Source: Altererythrobacter lutimaris
GTDB lineage: Bacteria; Pseudomonadota; Alphaproteobacteria; Sphingomonadales; Sphingomonadaceae
Direction of reading: 5' to 3'
DNA: 64,000 bases
Assembly: GCF_013371495.1 (NCBI RefSeq)
Contig: NZ_JABWTA010000001.1
Coordinates: 186,001 to 250,000 of the forward strand
In this document: piece after piece, positions 8,453-18,300 of the stretch
Layout: every line of letters starts with the position of its first letter
How positions within the stretch are numbered: position 1 is the first letter of the stretch
Position numbers and translations under genes: made by a program
Notes under the pieces: generated by a model
What the model was told of the DNA's origin: nothing
The model's input: the letters and a program-made list of their open reading frames with translations, nothing else
The model's database searches: none

Positions 8453-10017
8453 GGCTCTCCCGGGCCATTGAAAGTGGTGGTTACAGTGTCGCTTTCGCGC
8501 TGCTCGTCGAGCGAGGTCAGGACAAACGCGAACTCGCTTGTCGATGCTCCTTCAGGAACCATGACATAGGCGCGTACGGTCTGCGTTGCGTCGGCCGGCA
8601 CAGGGATGTTCTGTGTCGTCGCGGCGTTGTCCGGGCCAATCATATCGGTCCACATGACAGCGCCCGGCAATCCAGTGACGGCGACTTCCATTTCGCGCGG
8701 ACGGCTCTCCATATTGCGCAAACGCAAAGTGTAGGCGTTTCGTACCGAGCCATCGGAAAGCAGCATGAAAGGCGGATTGCGGTCTGGTGAAACCGTCAGG
8801 TCCGTATGGCTGCGCGTGCCCAATGCGAATAGCATTGCCGTGCCAATCGCTGTCCAAACGCCGAGATAGATCAATGTGCGGGGACGCATCAGCGCTTGCT
8901 TGATCGGCTGGGGCGGGGCGCCTTTGGCTTCCGCTTCGCATCCTTCGAGGGTTGCATAATCGATCAGACCGCGCGGCCGCCCGATCTCGGCCATCACACG
9001 ATCGCAAGCATCAATGCAAAGCGCGCAGGTGATACAGCCAATTTGCGCGCCTTCGCGAATGTCGATCCCGGTTGGGCAAACTGCAACGCATTGATTGCAA
9101 TCGATACAGTCGCCGTATTCCTCAGGGCTCTTTTGCGCTTTTTTCAGGCTGCCGCGCTTCTCTCCACGCCAGTCTTTGTATGTGACAATGAGTGACTTCT
9201 CATCCAGCATCGCGGTCTGGATCCGCGGCCATGGGCACATATAAATGCACACCTGTTCGCGCATGAAACCGCCCAGCACAAAGGTCGTTGCGGTAAGCAC
9301 GCCGACAGTCATGTAAGCAATCGGTGCGGCATCCAGAGTGAAGAAGTCGCGAAACAGCGTCGGTGCATCTGCAAAGTACAGGATCCAGGCGCCGCCTGTG
9401 ACGAAGCTGATCAGCAGGTAGACTGCCCATTTGCTCGTCCGGCGAGCGATCTTGGACGGTCCCCAAGGCGCTTTGTCGAGCCGGATGCGGGCGTTGCGAT
9501 CGCCATCGAAGAAGCGGTCGACATGCTGGAATACGTCGGTCCAGACCGTTTGGGGGCAAGCGTATCCGCACCATGCGCGTCCGACTGCGCTTGTCACAAG
9601 AAACAGGCCAATGCCTGCCATAATGAGAAGGCCTGCTACGAAATAGAATTCGTGGGGCCAGATCTCGATTCCGAACATGTAAAAGCGGCGATTCGCGAGA
9701 TCGATCAGCACGGCCTGGTCGGGCGCATAGGGACCACGATCCCAGCGCAACCAAGGGGTTATGTAGTAGATCGCCAGCGTGACGATCATCACAAACCATT
9801 TGAAACGGCGAAATGGCCCGTCGATCCGCTGGTTGTGGACTGTCTCGCCTTTGGCATAGAGCGAGGAGGGGATCGCCTGGGTAGCCGCCGCCTTGTGCGG
9901 CTTTATTGCGCCGGGGGAAGGCGAAGGCGCGCCGGTGGTGCTGCTACCACCGGGCACCGCCTTCTCCCACCTGTCATCAGGCGGAGGGTCTTTGATTGGA
10001 GCGTCAGAGTTGCCCAT
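8449..10017 (-). CDS. ccoG: cbb3 oxidase accessory ferredoxin-type membrane protein CcoG (FixG/RdxA)
   Basis: The protein has 522 residues. A variable N-terminus of about 60 residues is followed by several membrane helices, with the CGYACPQTVW and CIYMCPWPRIQ segments typical of the family. A double 4Fe-4S region near residues 300-340 (CIDCNQCVAVCP and CITCALCIDACD) comes next, then one more helix and a C-terminal Ig-like FixG domain. CcoG reduces copper for CuB assembly in characterised systems. The ATG lies 14 bases inside the ccoP gene, so translation is coupled. Confidence 0.95.
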   Translation of the reverse strand: MGNSDAPIKDPPPDDRWEKAVPGGSSTTGAPSPSPGAIKPHKAAATQAIPSSLYAKGETVHNQRIDGPFRRFKWFVMIVTLAIYYITPWLRWDRGPYAPDQAVLIDLANRRFYMFGIEIWPHEFYFVAGLLIMAGIGLFLVTSAVGRAWCGYACPQTVWTDVFQHVDRFFDGDRNARIRLDKAPWGPSKIARRTSKWAVYLLISFVTGGAWILYFADAPTLFRDFFTLDAAPIAYMTVGVLTATTFVLGGFMREQVCIYMCPWPRIQTAMLDEKSLIVTYKDWRGEKRGSLKKAQKSPEEYGDCIDCNQCVAVCPTGIDIREGAQIGCITCALCIDACDRVMAEIGRPRGLIDYATLEGCEAEAKGAPPQPIKQALMRPRTLIYLGVWTAIGTAMLFALGTRSHTDLTVSPDRNPPFMLLSDGSVRNAYTLRLRNMESRPREMEVAVTGLPGAVMWTDMIGPDNAATTQNIPVPADATQTVRAYVMVPEGASTSEFAFVLTSLDEQRESDTVTTTFNGPGEP

Positions 10018-10963
10018 TACCCTCAGCCTCTGCGAGGGTCGCTAGAGCTTCCTCTGCGGTTTCTTCGCTCCCGGTAGGTACTTCCAAGGTTTCCCCACCA
10101 CCGCGAGAGTACACATAGGCCGCGAGCATCTTGATCGTTACCGGATCAAGACGATCCGCCCAGCCGGGCATCACACCGTGGCGCGGAGCCTTGATCTGAG
10201 CGCGGATCTCAGCGAGTTCGCCGCCACGCAGCCAGATCGCGTCATTAAGGGCTGGTGCGCCCTGAATGCGGTCTCCGCCACCTGCTGGACCGTGGCAAGC
10301 CAGGCAATTGTTGGCATATAGCTCAGCGCCGCGCGGTGAGCTCTGGCCTTTGCCTGTGAAGGAGAGGACGTGGTTTGCAACCGCGTCGATCTCTGCATCG
10401 CTGAAGATACCTTCAAAGCCCGGCATCAAGCTGAAGCGGGTCTGATCAGAGCCTTCCCAGCGAATGCCATGCACGAGCGTGTACTCGATCGCAGCAATAT
10501 CGCCGCCCCACAGCCAGTCATCATCATTGAGATTGGGGTAGCCATAATCCTCAAAGCCAGCTGCGCCAGCGCCGTGGCATTGCACGCAGTTCACTTTGAA
10601 GGCGGCGGCACCGCCTGCGATGGCTTGCTGCATTAGTTCAGCATTGGCGGGCAGCTGAGTGATGTCTGTCGCTGCAATCTGCTCGCGCACGGACTGGCGT
10701 GCAATATCGGCAGCGGCCATCTCTTCTGCCAACTGTCCGCGGCTGGTCCAGCCCAGGACACCTTCCGTGCCGCGCTCGATCATCGGCCATGCGGGGTAGA
10801 GTACGACATAAACCAGACCCCAGGCGATGGTCAGATAGAAGGTCCAGAGCCACCAGCGCGGCAATGGCGTATTCAACTCTTCAATGCCGTCCCACTCATG
10901 GCCGACAAATTCGGTTCCGGTAGGCTCGTCTACGCGGCTATTCTGTTTGGGATCATTCGCCAT
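10004..10963 (-). CDS. ccoP: cbb3 oxidase dihaem cytochrome c subunit III
   Basis: The protein is 319 residues from the ATG at 10963 ([10 protein letters not shown]). An in-frame ATG three codons upstream (10972) is the alternative. The long upstream open frame overlaps ccoQ and is not part of the gene. One membrane helix lies around LPRWWLWTFYLTIAWGLVYVV. Two CxxCH haem c sites follow: CVQCHGAG and CLACHGPAG. CcoP passes electrons from cytochrome c to CcoO/CcoN. Its start lies inside the ccoQ stop region (11-base overlap). Confidence 0.95.
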   Translation of the reverse strand: MANDPKQNSRVDEPTGTEFVGHEWDGIEELNTPLPRWWLWTFYLTIAWGLVYVVLYPAWPMIERGTEGVLGWTSRGQLAEEMAAADIARQSVREQIAATDITQLPANAELMQQAIAGGAAAFKVNCVQCHGAGAAGFEDYGYPNLNDDDWLWGGDIAAIEYTLVHGIRWEGSDQTRFSLMPGFEGIFSDAEIDAVANHVLSFTGKGQSSPRGAELYANNCLACHGPAGGGDRIQGAPALNDAIWLRGGELAEIRAQIKAPRHGVMPGWADRLDPVTIKMLAAYVYSRGGGETLEVPTGSEETAEEALATLAEAEGNGQL

Positions 10964-11132
10964 GGTCTTCATCCCTGAAATCATCATCTTTGAAAATCGA
11001 GTGAGCGGCTTGGTGATTGTGCGCTTTGGCACCCGGGCGGAACGGCCATGCGCATAGCCCCAGGAAGATCGCGAACATGACAATCAAAGCATAGCTGTCC
11101 GCGAAGTGGCGCAGAGTGTCGTAAAAGCTCAT
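10953..11132 (-). CDS. ccoQ: cbb3 oxidase small subunit IV CcoQ (FixQ)
   Basis: This 59-residue protein begins [20 protein letters not shown]. It has a single membrane helix that runs into [19 protein letters not shown] and an acidic C-terminus ([12 protein letters not shown]). The YxxLRxFADS(W/Y) opening and the WxFRPG segment after the helix are CcoQ hallmarks. The start overlaps the ccoO stop as ATGA, and the stop lies inside the ccoP start region. CcoQ stabilises the CcoN-CcoO-CcoP complex in characterised species. Confidence 0.94.
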   Translation of the reverse strand: MSFYDTLRHFADSYALIVMFAIFLGLCAWPFRPGAKAHNHQAAHSIFKDDDFRDEDHGE

Positions 11133-11890
11133 CGACCTCTCTCCTCAGCCAGTTCCTGTTGTGCCGCGACGCTGTTCACATCGACCAGAGTGCCGAGCAT
11201 CTGGAGGTATGCGATCAAAGCATCCATTTCTGAAACCATCGCCGGATTACCATCAAAGTCGCGGATCTGCGCTTTGGGATAGCGTTCTTCCAGATCGCCC
11301 GGATTGGCGTTCGGATCAGCCTGCGCCATCATGTCGGTTTCAGCGCTCGCGATGTCAGTCTCCGAGTAAGGGACACCCACGCGAGAAAGCGCAGTCAGCA
11401 TCGCTGAAGGATCAGCAACCTTGAGCGAGTTCTCTGCAAGGAACCCGTATTGCGGCATGATGCTTTCCGGCACGACCGCTTGCGGATTGGTGAAGTGCAG
11501 GACGTGCCATTCATCTGAATAGCGCCCGCCGACACGTGCAAGGTCTGGCCCTGTACGCTTCGAGCCCCATTGGAAAGGATGATCGAACATGCTTTCCGCA
11601 GCCAGGCTGTAAGCGCCGTAGCGTTCGACCTCGTCACGGAAGGGCCGGATCATCTGGCTGTGGCAGACATAGCAACCTTCACGGATGTAGATGTCGCGGC
11701 CAGCCTGCTCCAGCGGCGTGTAAGGCCGCATGCCTTCAACCTGCTCGATCGTGTTGTCGAGATAGAATAGCGGAGTGATTTGCACCAGGCCGCCAATCGC
11801 GACGGTGACCAGGGTTGCCAGCGCCATCAGAGTGACATTGCGCTCCAGCTTCTCATGGCCCTTGGCGGGTTTTGCATTAGGATCAGTCAT
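11129..11890 (-). CDS. ccoO: cbb3 oxidase monohaem cytochrome c subunit II
   Basis: The protein has 253 residues. An N-terminal membrane helix ([21 protein letters not shown]) is followed by one haem c site in [23 protein letters not shown], the diagnostic CcoO sequence. The [18 protein letters not shown] block with methionine-ligand region is also present. It transfers electrons to the binuclear centre in CcoN. It starts 12 bases after ccoN and overlaps ccoQ by 4 bases. Confidence 0.96.
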   Translation of the reverse strand: MTDPNAKPAKGHEKLERNVTLMALATLVTVAIGGLVQITPLFYLDNTIEQVEGMRPYTPLEQAGRDIYIREGCYVCHSQMIRPFRDEVERYGAYSLAAESMFDHPFQWGSKRTGPDLARVGGRYSDEWHVLHFTNPQAVVPESIMPQYGFLAENSLKVADPSAMLTALSRVGVPYSETDIASAETDMMAQADPNANPGDLEERYPKAQIRDFDGNPAMVSEMDALIAYLQMLGTLVDVNSVAAQQELAEERGR

Positions 11891-11902
11891 CGTTTCCGCT
11901 CC

Positions 11903-13558
11903 TTATTCAGCTGGAACAGCGTTGATGGGACGGTCGGCTTCCTCATCGAGAGGCGTGTGGCTCATGGGAGCTTCCTCTCTTTGTTTGCCGAGGATGGTCA
12001 TCCACACATTGTAGACGAGCAGTCCGGCACCGATGAGGTAGAGAAGGCCGCCAAAGGCACGCAGAGCAAACATCGGCTTGAGCGCTGCGACAGTGTCGAC
12101 GAAGCTGTTCACCAGATATCCGTCCACGCCGTATTCACGCCACATGAGGCCCTGAGTGATGCCGGCAACCCACATGCTTGCGGCATAGAAAACGATGCCG
12201 AGCGTCGCGAACCAGAAGTGCCAGTTGATCATGCGCAGACTGTAGAGCCGCTCACGCTGCCACAGACGCGGGACGAGGAAGTAGATGCAGGCAAAGGTAA
12301 TCATGCCATTCCATCCCAGCGCACCAGAGTGGACGTGACCAATGGTCCAGTCGGTATAGTGCGACAGGCTGTTGACGGCCTTGATGCTCATCATCGGACC
12401 TTCAAAAGTGCTCATGCCGTAGAATGCGAGCGCCATCACCATCATGCGGATGATCGGGTCTGTGCGGACCTTGTCCCATGCGCCATTCAGCGTCATCAGA
12501 CCGTTTATCATCCCGCCCCAGCTCGGCATCCACAGGACGATCGAGAACACCATACCCAGGGTCTGCGCCCAGTCAGGCAAAGCTGTGTAGTGAAGGTGGT
12601 GCGGACCTGCCCAGATGTAGAGGAAGATCAGAGACCAGAAGTGGATGATGGACAGGCGATAGGAATAGACGGGACGCTGCGCTTGCTTCGGCACGAAGTA
12701 ATACATCATCGCAAGGAAGCCTGCCGTCAGGAAGAAGCCGACTGCATTGTGGCCATACCACCATTGCACCATGGCATCCTGTACGCCCGGGAAGACCGAA
12801 TAGCTGCGCGCGCCGAAAAGGCTGATTGGGATCGCCAGATTGTTGACGACGTGGAGCATCGCGACAGTGATAATGAAGGCGAGGAAAAACCAGTTCGCGA
12901 CATAGATATGCGGCTCATGGCGCTTGATGATGGTCGCAACGAAGACCACCAGATAGGCGACCCAGACAATCGTCAGCCACAGATCGACATACCATTCCGG
13001 CTCAGCATATTCCTTCGACTGCGTGACGCCCAGCAGATAGCCGGTTGCCGCGAGCACGATGAACAGCTGGTAGCCCCAGAAGACAAACCGGGCGAGCGAA
13101 GGCAGCGCTAGCGTCGTGCGGCATGTGCGCTGCACAACGTAGAAGCTTGTTGCAATCAGAGCGTTGCCGCCGAATGCAAAGATGACCGCAGAGGTATGCA
13201 GCGGGCGCAGACGCCCGAAATTCAGATATGGCTCGAGGTTGAGCTGCGGGAATACCATCTGCAATGCGATGAAGAGCCCGGCGAGGAAACCTGCCATGCC
13301 CCAGAAAATCGTTGCGATGACGCCCCAGCGGATGACATCGTCATCGTATCGGCTAGGACCGGTTGGCATTTTGAAAATGCTCTGAGCCGCCGCCATTTCA
13401 TCATAGCTGGTCGCAGTGAAACACATCAGCAGGAATGCAACCACCGCGATAATCAGCGCATGCACTGCATAGCCGAAGTCTTGCGCATTGGCGTAAGCCA
13501 GTATCGCAAGACACAGAACGACGAACCACAGGCCAATCCGGCCTAGAACCGATGTCAT
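11903..13558 (-). CDS. ccoN: cbb3 cytochrome c oxidase catalytic subunit I
   Basis: The protein has 551 residues with about twelve membrane helices. Haem and CuB histidine segments are present: [37 protein letters not shown] and [12 protein letters not shown]. This is the high-affinity oxygen-reducing subunit. Start choice: AGGAGG (13568-13573 complement) stands 9 bases before the ATG at 13558 but only 3 bases before an in-frame ATG at 13564, which overlaps the fnr stop. The 13558 start is therefore preferred. A perfect FNR box is centred about 60 bases upstream. Confidence 0.96.
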   Translation of the reverse strand: MTSVLGRIGLWFVVLCLAILAYANAQDFGYAVHALIIAVVAFLLMCFTATSYDEMAAAQSIFKMPTGPSRYDDDVIRWGVIATIFWGMAGFLAGLFIALQMVFPQLNLEPYLNFGRLRPLHTSAVIFAFGGNALIATSFYVVQRTCRTTLALPSLARFVFWGYQLFIVLAATGYLLGVTQSKEYAEPEWYVDLWLTIVWVAYLVVFVATIIKRHEPHIYVANWFFLAFIITVAMLHVVNNLAIPISLFGARSYSVFPGVQDAMVQWWYGHNAVGFFLTAGFLAMMYYFVPKQAQRPVYSYRLSIIHFWSLIFLYIWAGPHHLHYTALPDWAQTLGMVFSIVLWMPSWGGMINGLMTLNGAWDKVRTDPIIRMMVMALAFYGMSTFEGPMMSIKAVNSLSHYTDWTIGHVHSGALGWNGMITFACIYFLVPRLWQRERLYSLRMINWHFWFATLGIVFYAASMWVAGITQGLMWREYGVDGYLVNSFVDTVAALKPMFALRAFGGLLYLIGAGLLVYNVWMTILGKQREEAPMSHTPLDEEADRPINAVPAE

Positions 13559-13560
13559 GA

Positions 13561-14346
13561 TCATTTTCCTCCTGTCGTCAGTGCAGCTAGCTCGGCTGAC
13601 TGGGCTCGACCTTGATCTGAATCAAAAACGGGATTTTTCTCGTTGCGCACATGAGTATCAGCGCACCGTCCTGAGATCGCAGTTAGCTTTTGAAGGTCGA
13701 GTAGGGATACCTGCGCGCGTCCACGTGTCGCGATCAGGCCTATGTCTCGGAGCGCGCTGAATTGACGGCTGACGGTCTCGATCGTGAGCCCGAGCGAATC
13801 GCCGATTTCCCGGCGCGACATAGGCAGCTCGAGCGTACAGGAATTAAGCTCCGCGCCGCCCACCCGCTCTGCCATTGCGAGTAGAAAGCTCGAAACGCGC
13901 TCCAAGGCGTTCTTTTGACCCAGCGCAACTGTCTTGTCCCTGCAACGATGCAAAGCCCCACGCAGCCGTTCGATTACGACACGTGAAGCATCATTTTCTC
14001 TTGAAATACAGTCAAGAAACTGTCCTGCCGGAAACACCAGCAGGGTTGTGCTCGTCAGCGCGGAAACAGTGTAGTGGTGCATCTCGGCGCGCGGGATCGA
14101 AACCAAGTCGCCTGCAAACTGAAACGCGACGATCTGCTCTCTTTCATGCGATGCAAGTGCGGCCAGCTTTGTGGCGCCGCGCGCGATGTAGACTACTCTG
14201 TCCTGGCGAAGGTCAAGTCTGGCCGCTTGGCCGGGCTCTACCGACACGAGTTCTGAAAGGTGCACTAGCTGTGTGCCGAGTACGCCCCCGGGGTCCTGCC
14301 CGAATATCGAGCGCATGAATGTCTGAAATACGGTTTGCTTGTCCAT
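13561..14346 (-). CDS. Crp/Fnr-family regulator, FixK-like (no N-terminal Fe-S cysteines)
   Basis: The protein has 261 residues. A cyclic-nucleotide-binding-like sensor domain occupies about residues 20-130. A helix-turn-helix ([20 protein letters not shown]) follows near residue 180. ETVSR in the recognition helix is the type that reads TTGAT-N4-ATCAA. The N-terminus lacks the cysteine group that holds the 4Fe-4S cluster of oxygen-sensing Fnr, so it resembles FixK. An unusual ~35-residue tail follows the winged helix, and its codons contain the FNR box for ccoN. The stop overlaps a possible ccoN ATG. Likely role: activator of the cco operon, hemN and ompW. FnrN-type sensing by other cysteines cannot be excluded. 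Confidence 0.9.
   Translation of the reverse strand: MDKQTVFQTFMRSIFGQDPGGVLGTQLVHLSELVSVEPGQAARLDLRQDRVVYIARGATKLAALASHEREQIVAFQFAGDLVSIPRAEMHHYTVSALTSTTLLVFPAGQFLDCISRENDASRVVIERLRGALHRCRDKTVALGQKNALERVSSFLLAMAERVGGAELNSCTLELPMSRREIGDSLGLTIETVSRQFSALRDIGLIATRGRAQVSLLDLQKLTAISGRCADTHVRNEKNPVFDSDQGRAQSAELAALTTGGK
13612..13625 (-). promoter_or_regulatory. FNR/FixK box for the ccoN operon, inside the regulator gene
   Basis: Perfect palindrome TTGAT-CTGA-ATCAA on the plus strand (TTGAT-TCAG-ATCAA on the minus strand). It lies in the last 65 bases of the Crp/Fnr gene. Its centre is 60 bases before the preferred ccoN ATG, consistent with an activator site at -41 and a start of transcription near 13577. 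Confidence 0.8.
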
Positions 14347-14354
14347 GGCGCGCC

Positions 14355-14368
14355 TTGATCGTGACCAA
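14355..14368. promoter_or_regulatory. Imperfect FNR-like box at the regulator start
   Basis: TTGAT-CGTG-ACCAA, one mismatch to the FNR palindrome, begins 9 bases upstream of the Crp/Fnr start codon (complement). Binding here would block the ribosome-binding or transcription-start region, so an autorepression site is plausible but unproven. Confidence 0.35.
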
Positions 14369-14407
14369 TTGGTGGCATTGCTTTGTCAAAAGCGGGGCAA
14401 GCGGTCT

Positions 14408-14421
14408 TTGATCTCGATCAA
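14408..14421. promoter_or_regulatory. FNR box between fnr/fixK and ompW
   Basis: Perfect palindrome TTGAT-CTCG-ATCAA. It lies 68 bases from the regulator start (minus strand) and 97 bases from the ompW start (plus strand). It could serve either divergent promoter. The distance fits ompW activation with a leader of about 55 bases. Confidence 0.7.
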
Positions 14422-14511
14422 GGTCAGGCAGGGCGGTGTGTGGTTAAGGCACATTTGTTGTCGCAAACATCCTGGGCCGCGTTGGGCGGCCGCTGCGACA
14501 CTTGGATTAGA

Positions 14512-15183
14512 ATGATGAAAACTCTTCTCGCTTGCGGTGCCGCTGCTTTCGCGCTGCTCGCACAGCCTGCTTTCGCGCAGGATCAGGACGGCAAGCTGCA
14601 AATCAAGATTCTAGGCACTGCGGTATTGCCAGACGGCGAAATTACAGATTTCAATGTAGACCTCGTCGGCCTGCCTGCTGATACTCAAACCGAAGCGAAC
14701 AACAATGTCGTGCCGACAATTGCCATCGAGTACTTTGTCAGTGACAACTTCTCGATTGAAACGATCTGCTGCCTGACACAACATGACGTGGATGCGGTGA
14801 GCGGACTGCCCGGCGCTGAGCTCGTCTCGAACGCTAAACTTATTCCAGCGACCATCACAGCGAAATACCATTTCGATCTCGGCAGCGTGAAACCCTATGT
14901 CGGTGCTGGTCCAACTTACTTCTTGTGGATCAGTGACAAGCCAGGTGCTGACACAATTCCGCTTGGCGTCACAGACACCGACCTTTCAGATGAGCTTGGC
15001 TTCGTCTTGCAAGCTGGTTTTGACGTGCCGATCAACGACCGTGGTCTTGGCCTTACCGTCGATGCCAAGCGCTACTTTGTTGATACAACTGCGCGCTGGT
15101 ATGCAGGCGACGTTCTTGCGATCGAGACTGAGCACAAACTTGATCCTTGGGTCATCAGTGCTGGTGTCTCCTATCGTTTTTAA
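14512..15183 (+). CDS. ompW: OmpW family outer-membrane protein
   Basis: The protein has 223 residues from the ATG at 14512 (a second ATG follows at once). A signal peptide is visible (LLACGAAAFALLAQPAFAQD). The mature part is an eight-stranded small barrel of OmpW type: the DFNVDLVGLP, PTIAIEYFVSDNFSIE, AKYHFDLGSVKPYVGAGPTY and C-terminal VISAGVSYRF segments match, with the terminal Phe of a barrel. OmpW proteins form narrow hydrophobic channels and are often FNR-controlled. The divergent gene is the FixK-like regulator, with a perfect FNR box between them. Confidence 0.88.
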   Translation: MMKTLLACGAAAFALLAQPAFAQDQDGKLQIKILGTAVLPDGEITDFNVDLVGLPADTQTEANNNVVPTIAIEYFVSDNFSIETICCLTQHDVDAVSGLPGAELVSNAKLIPATITAKYHFDLGSVKPYVGAGPTYFLWISDKPGADTIPLGVTDTDLSDELGFVLQAGFDVPINDRGLGLTVDAKRYFVDTTARWYAGDVLAIETEHKLDPWVISAGVSYRF

Positions 15184-15213
15184 AGAGTATCTTTCGCCTG
15201 GATGGGTGAGGGC

Positions 15214-15252
15214 AAAGGGCCGGGCGTTTCGAGGGGTGCTCGGCTCTTTCTT
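15214..15252 (+). terminator. Possible terminator after ompW
   Basis: AAAGGGCCG (15214-15222) can pair with CGGCTCTTT (15241-15249) with one G-U wobble. The second arm ends in CTCTTTCTT. The loop is long (18 bases), so strength is uncertain. Confidence 0.4.
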
Positions 15253-15349
15253 ATGCGGTGGTCAGGATCAGCTTTCTCTTGCCGCGATGACATAAATATC
15301 CGATTGGAATGCGGACACTTTCATCAGGCATGGATGAGGAGAGGCTACC

Positions 15350-18300
15350 ATGCTCGATCATAATCCGTTCGCCCGTTTTGCGCCGGCGATTTCTGCGACG
15401 ACTTCCTTGAGGCGTGCGATTACAACGGCTTATCGCTTGCCTGAACCGGATGCGGTTTCACCACTGCTTGAAGCTGCAACTCTTCCCGATGCGGATCGCG
15501 CTGCGATCAATGCCCTTGCGACGGAACTGGTGGGTCGATTGCGCCAAAAGGGCCAGCAAGGCGGCGTTGAAGGGCTCGTGGGCGAATACTCGCTATCCAC
15601 TCAGGAAGGCGTGGCGCTGATGTGCCTTGCTGAAGCGCTCTTGCGTGTCCCAGACAATGCAACGCGCGACGCACTCATCCGTGACAAGATCGCCGGCGGC
15701 GATTGGCGCAGCCATGTCGGAGACGACCGATCCATCTTTGTGAATGCTGCGAGCTGGGGGTTGGTCATCTCCGGCAAGCTGGTGACCCCTGTTCAGGAAG
15801 ACAGTCTGGGCGCGTCGCTTACCGGCTTGATCAAGCGCGCAGGCGAGCCGGTAATTCGCGCTGGTGTTCATCACGCTATGGAAATGATGGGCGAGCAATT
15901 CGTCACCGGCGAAACGATCAAAGAGGCATTGAAGCGCGCGCGGGACATGGAGGAGCAAGGCTTCAGCTATTCCTATGACATGCTTGGCGAAGCGGCGATG
16001 ACGATGCGCGATGCCGAACGGTATTATGCCGATTACGAGCGCGCGATCCGTGCGATTGGCAAGTCTGCGACGAGTCGCGGCATCTATGAAGGGCCGGGTA
16101 TTTCGGTCAAGCTGTCCGCGCTCCATCCTCGCTACGAACGGGCGCAATCGGACCTGGTCATCAGCGAGATGCTGCCGAAAGTCCGCGCACTCGCATTGAT
16201 GGCCAAGTCCTATGAGATCGGCCTCAATATCGATGCGGAAGAGGCAGATCGGCTGGAGTTATCGCTAGACATCTTGGAGATGCTTGCGCTCGATCCGGAG
16301 CTTGCCGGCTGGGATGGGCTGGGCTTCGTTGTGCAAGCCTATGGCAAGCGTTGTCCGATGGTTATCGACTGGATCATCGACCTCGCAAAACGCTCGCGCC
16401 ACAGGATCATGGTCCGGCTGGTGAAAGGTGCCTACTGGGATAGCGAGATCAAACGCGCGCAAGTCGACGGGTTGGCCGACTTCCCGGTCTTCACGCGCAA
16501 AGTGCACACTGATGTCAGCTATATCGCTTGTGCGAAGAAACTGCTGCAGGCGCGGGAGGTCGTTTTCCCGCAATTCGCCACGCATAATGCGCAGACGCTT
16601 GCGACCATTTATCATCTTGCAGGGCCTGACTTCGCGGTTGGCGATTACGAGTTTCAATGCCTGCACGGGATGGGCGAAGGCCTTTATGAGGAGGTGGTGG
16701 GATCGAGGAAGCTCGACCGTCCATGCCGGATCTATGCGCCGGTTGGCAGCCATGAGACACTGCTCGCTTACCTCGTGCGGCGTTTGCTGGAGAACGGCGC
16801 AAACTCTTCATTCGTAAACCGGATCTGGGACGAGGATGTGCCAATTGAAGAGCTTGCACGCGATCCGGCGGAAGAAGCGCGCGCAATCGAGCCTATCGGT
16901 TCGCCTCATCCGCTTATCCGTTTGCCACGCGAGCTTTACCCTGAACGCACCAACTCGCGCGGAATCGATCTCACCGATGAAATAGCGTTGGCCACCCTGA
17001 CTGAACGACTGAGCAACAGCGCGTCGCGCGAATTCAATGCCCAACCTCTGGTGCCGGGGCGCGGCGAGACTGGAAGGGCGGACGCAGTCCTCAATCCGGC
17101 CAATCATTCAGATCGCGTAGGCACAGTCGAAAACGCCACGCTGGAAGATGTCGAGCTCGCCATGCGCAATGCAAAAGCAGCATCTGATGCTTGGGCACAA
17201 GTTCCCGTTAAAACCCGCGCGCAGCACCTCCTGAAAGCGGCTGATTTGCTCGAAGAGCGGATGGAAGATCTGCTCGGTCTGATCATGCGCGAGGCGGGAA
17301 AGTCCGCGCCCAACGCGATTGCCGAAGTGCGCGAAGCGGTCGATTTCCTGAGATACTATGCTCAGCAGGCTTGCGACGGGTTGGACGGCGCAAAGCCGCT
17401 CGGCCCGATCGTCTGCATCAGCCCATGGAACTTTCCGCTGGCGATCTTCACAGGCCAAGTGGTGGCCGCTTTGGTTGCGGGCAACTCAGTTGTCGCGAAA
17501 CCGGCTGAAGAAACTCCGCTCATAGCTGCACAAATGGTTGCGATCCTACATGAAGCAGGCGTTCCGGAAGAGGTGCTGCAATTGCTGACCGGCGCAGGCG
17601 ACATTGGCGCGGCTCTTGTCGCTTCTGAGCATACTTGCGGCGTAGTATTTACCGGCTCAACCGATGTTGCAAAGCTGATTCAGCGCCAGCTTGCAAAGAA
17701 AACCTTGATCGACGGGTCGCCGATCCCACTGATCGCTGAAACTGGGGGCCAGAACGCGATGGTAGTGGATAGCTCTGCCTTACCCGAGCAAGTTGTGCGG
17801 GATGTGCTTGCAAGCGCGTTCGATAGCGCGGGCCAGCGCTGCTCGGCACTGCGTGTACTCTGCGTGCAGGAAGACATTGCAGACAATCTGCTCGAGATGC
17901 TTCGCGGCGCGCTTGCCGAGCTTAAAGTCGGCTCGACCACGCGGCTATGCGTCGATATTGGTCCTGTGATTTCAGCAGGCGCACAACAGACCATCAATAC
18001 TCACATCGAGCAAATGGAGACGTGCGGGGCTCGCATCGAGCAGCTCGAACTTGGTCCGGAAACTGATGCGGGGACCTTCGTTGCTCCCACGATTATTGAG
18101 ATCGCAAGCCTTGCTGAACTCGGCCGCGAGGTTTTCGGGCCGGTTCTGCATGTTTTGCGTTTCAAGCGCCACGAGCTGCGCGATGTGATGCGCCAGATCA
18201 AGGAAACCGGCTATGGCCTGACCTTTGGTCTTCATAGCCGGATTGACGAGACAATTGCGGAAGTCACGGCGCTCGCAGAAGTCGGCAACATCTACATCAA

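Noticed and set aside
10129-10150. TTGAT ... ATCAA within ccoP
   Set aside because: The half-sites are 9 bases apart and inside coding sequence; an FNR box needs a 4-base spacer.
10964-11083. Upstream extension of the ccoP frame
   Set aside because: It overlaps ccoQ almost fully and shows no CcoP homology; the start at 10963 fits the family.
11780-13111. Long plus-strand open frame (443 codons) antisense to ccoN
   Set aside because: It is antisense to a certain cbb3 catalytic subunit, and its translation is His/Asp/Arg-rich with no fold signature.
15297-15317. TATCC ... GGACA before putA
   Set aside because: The spacing is 11 rather than 7 bases and the right arm differs, so it does not fit the cluster motif.
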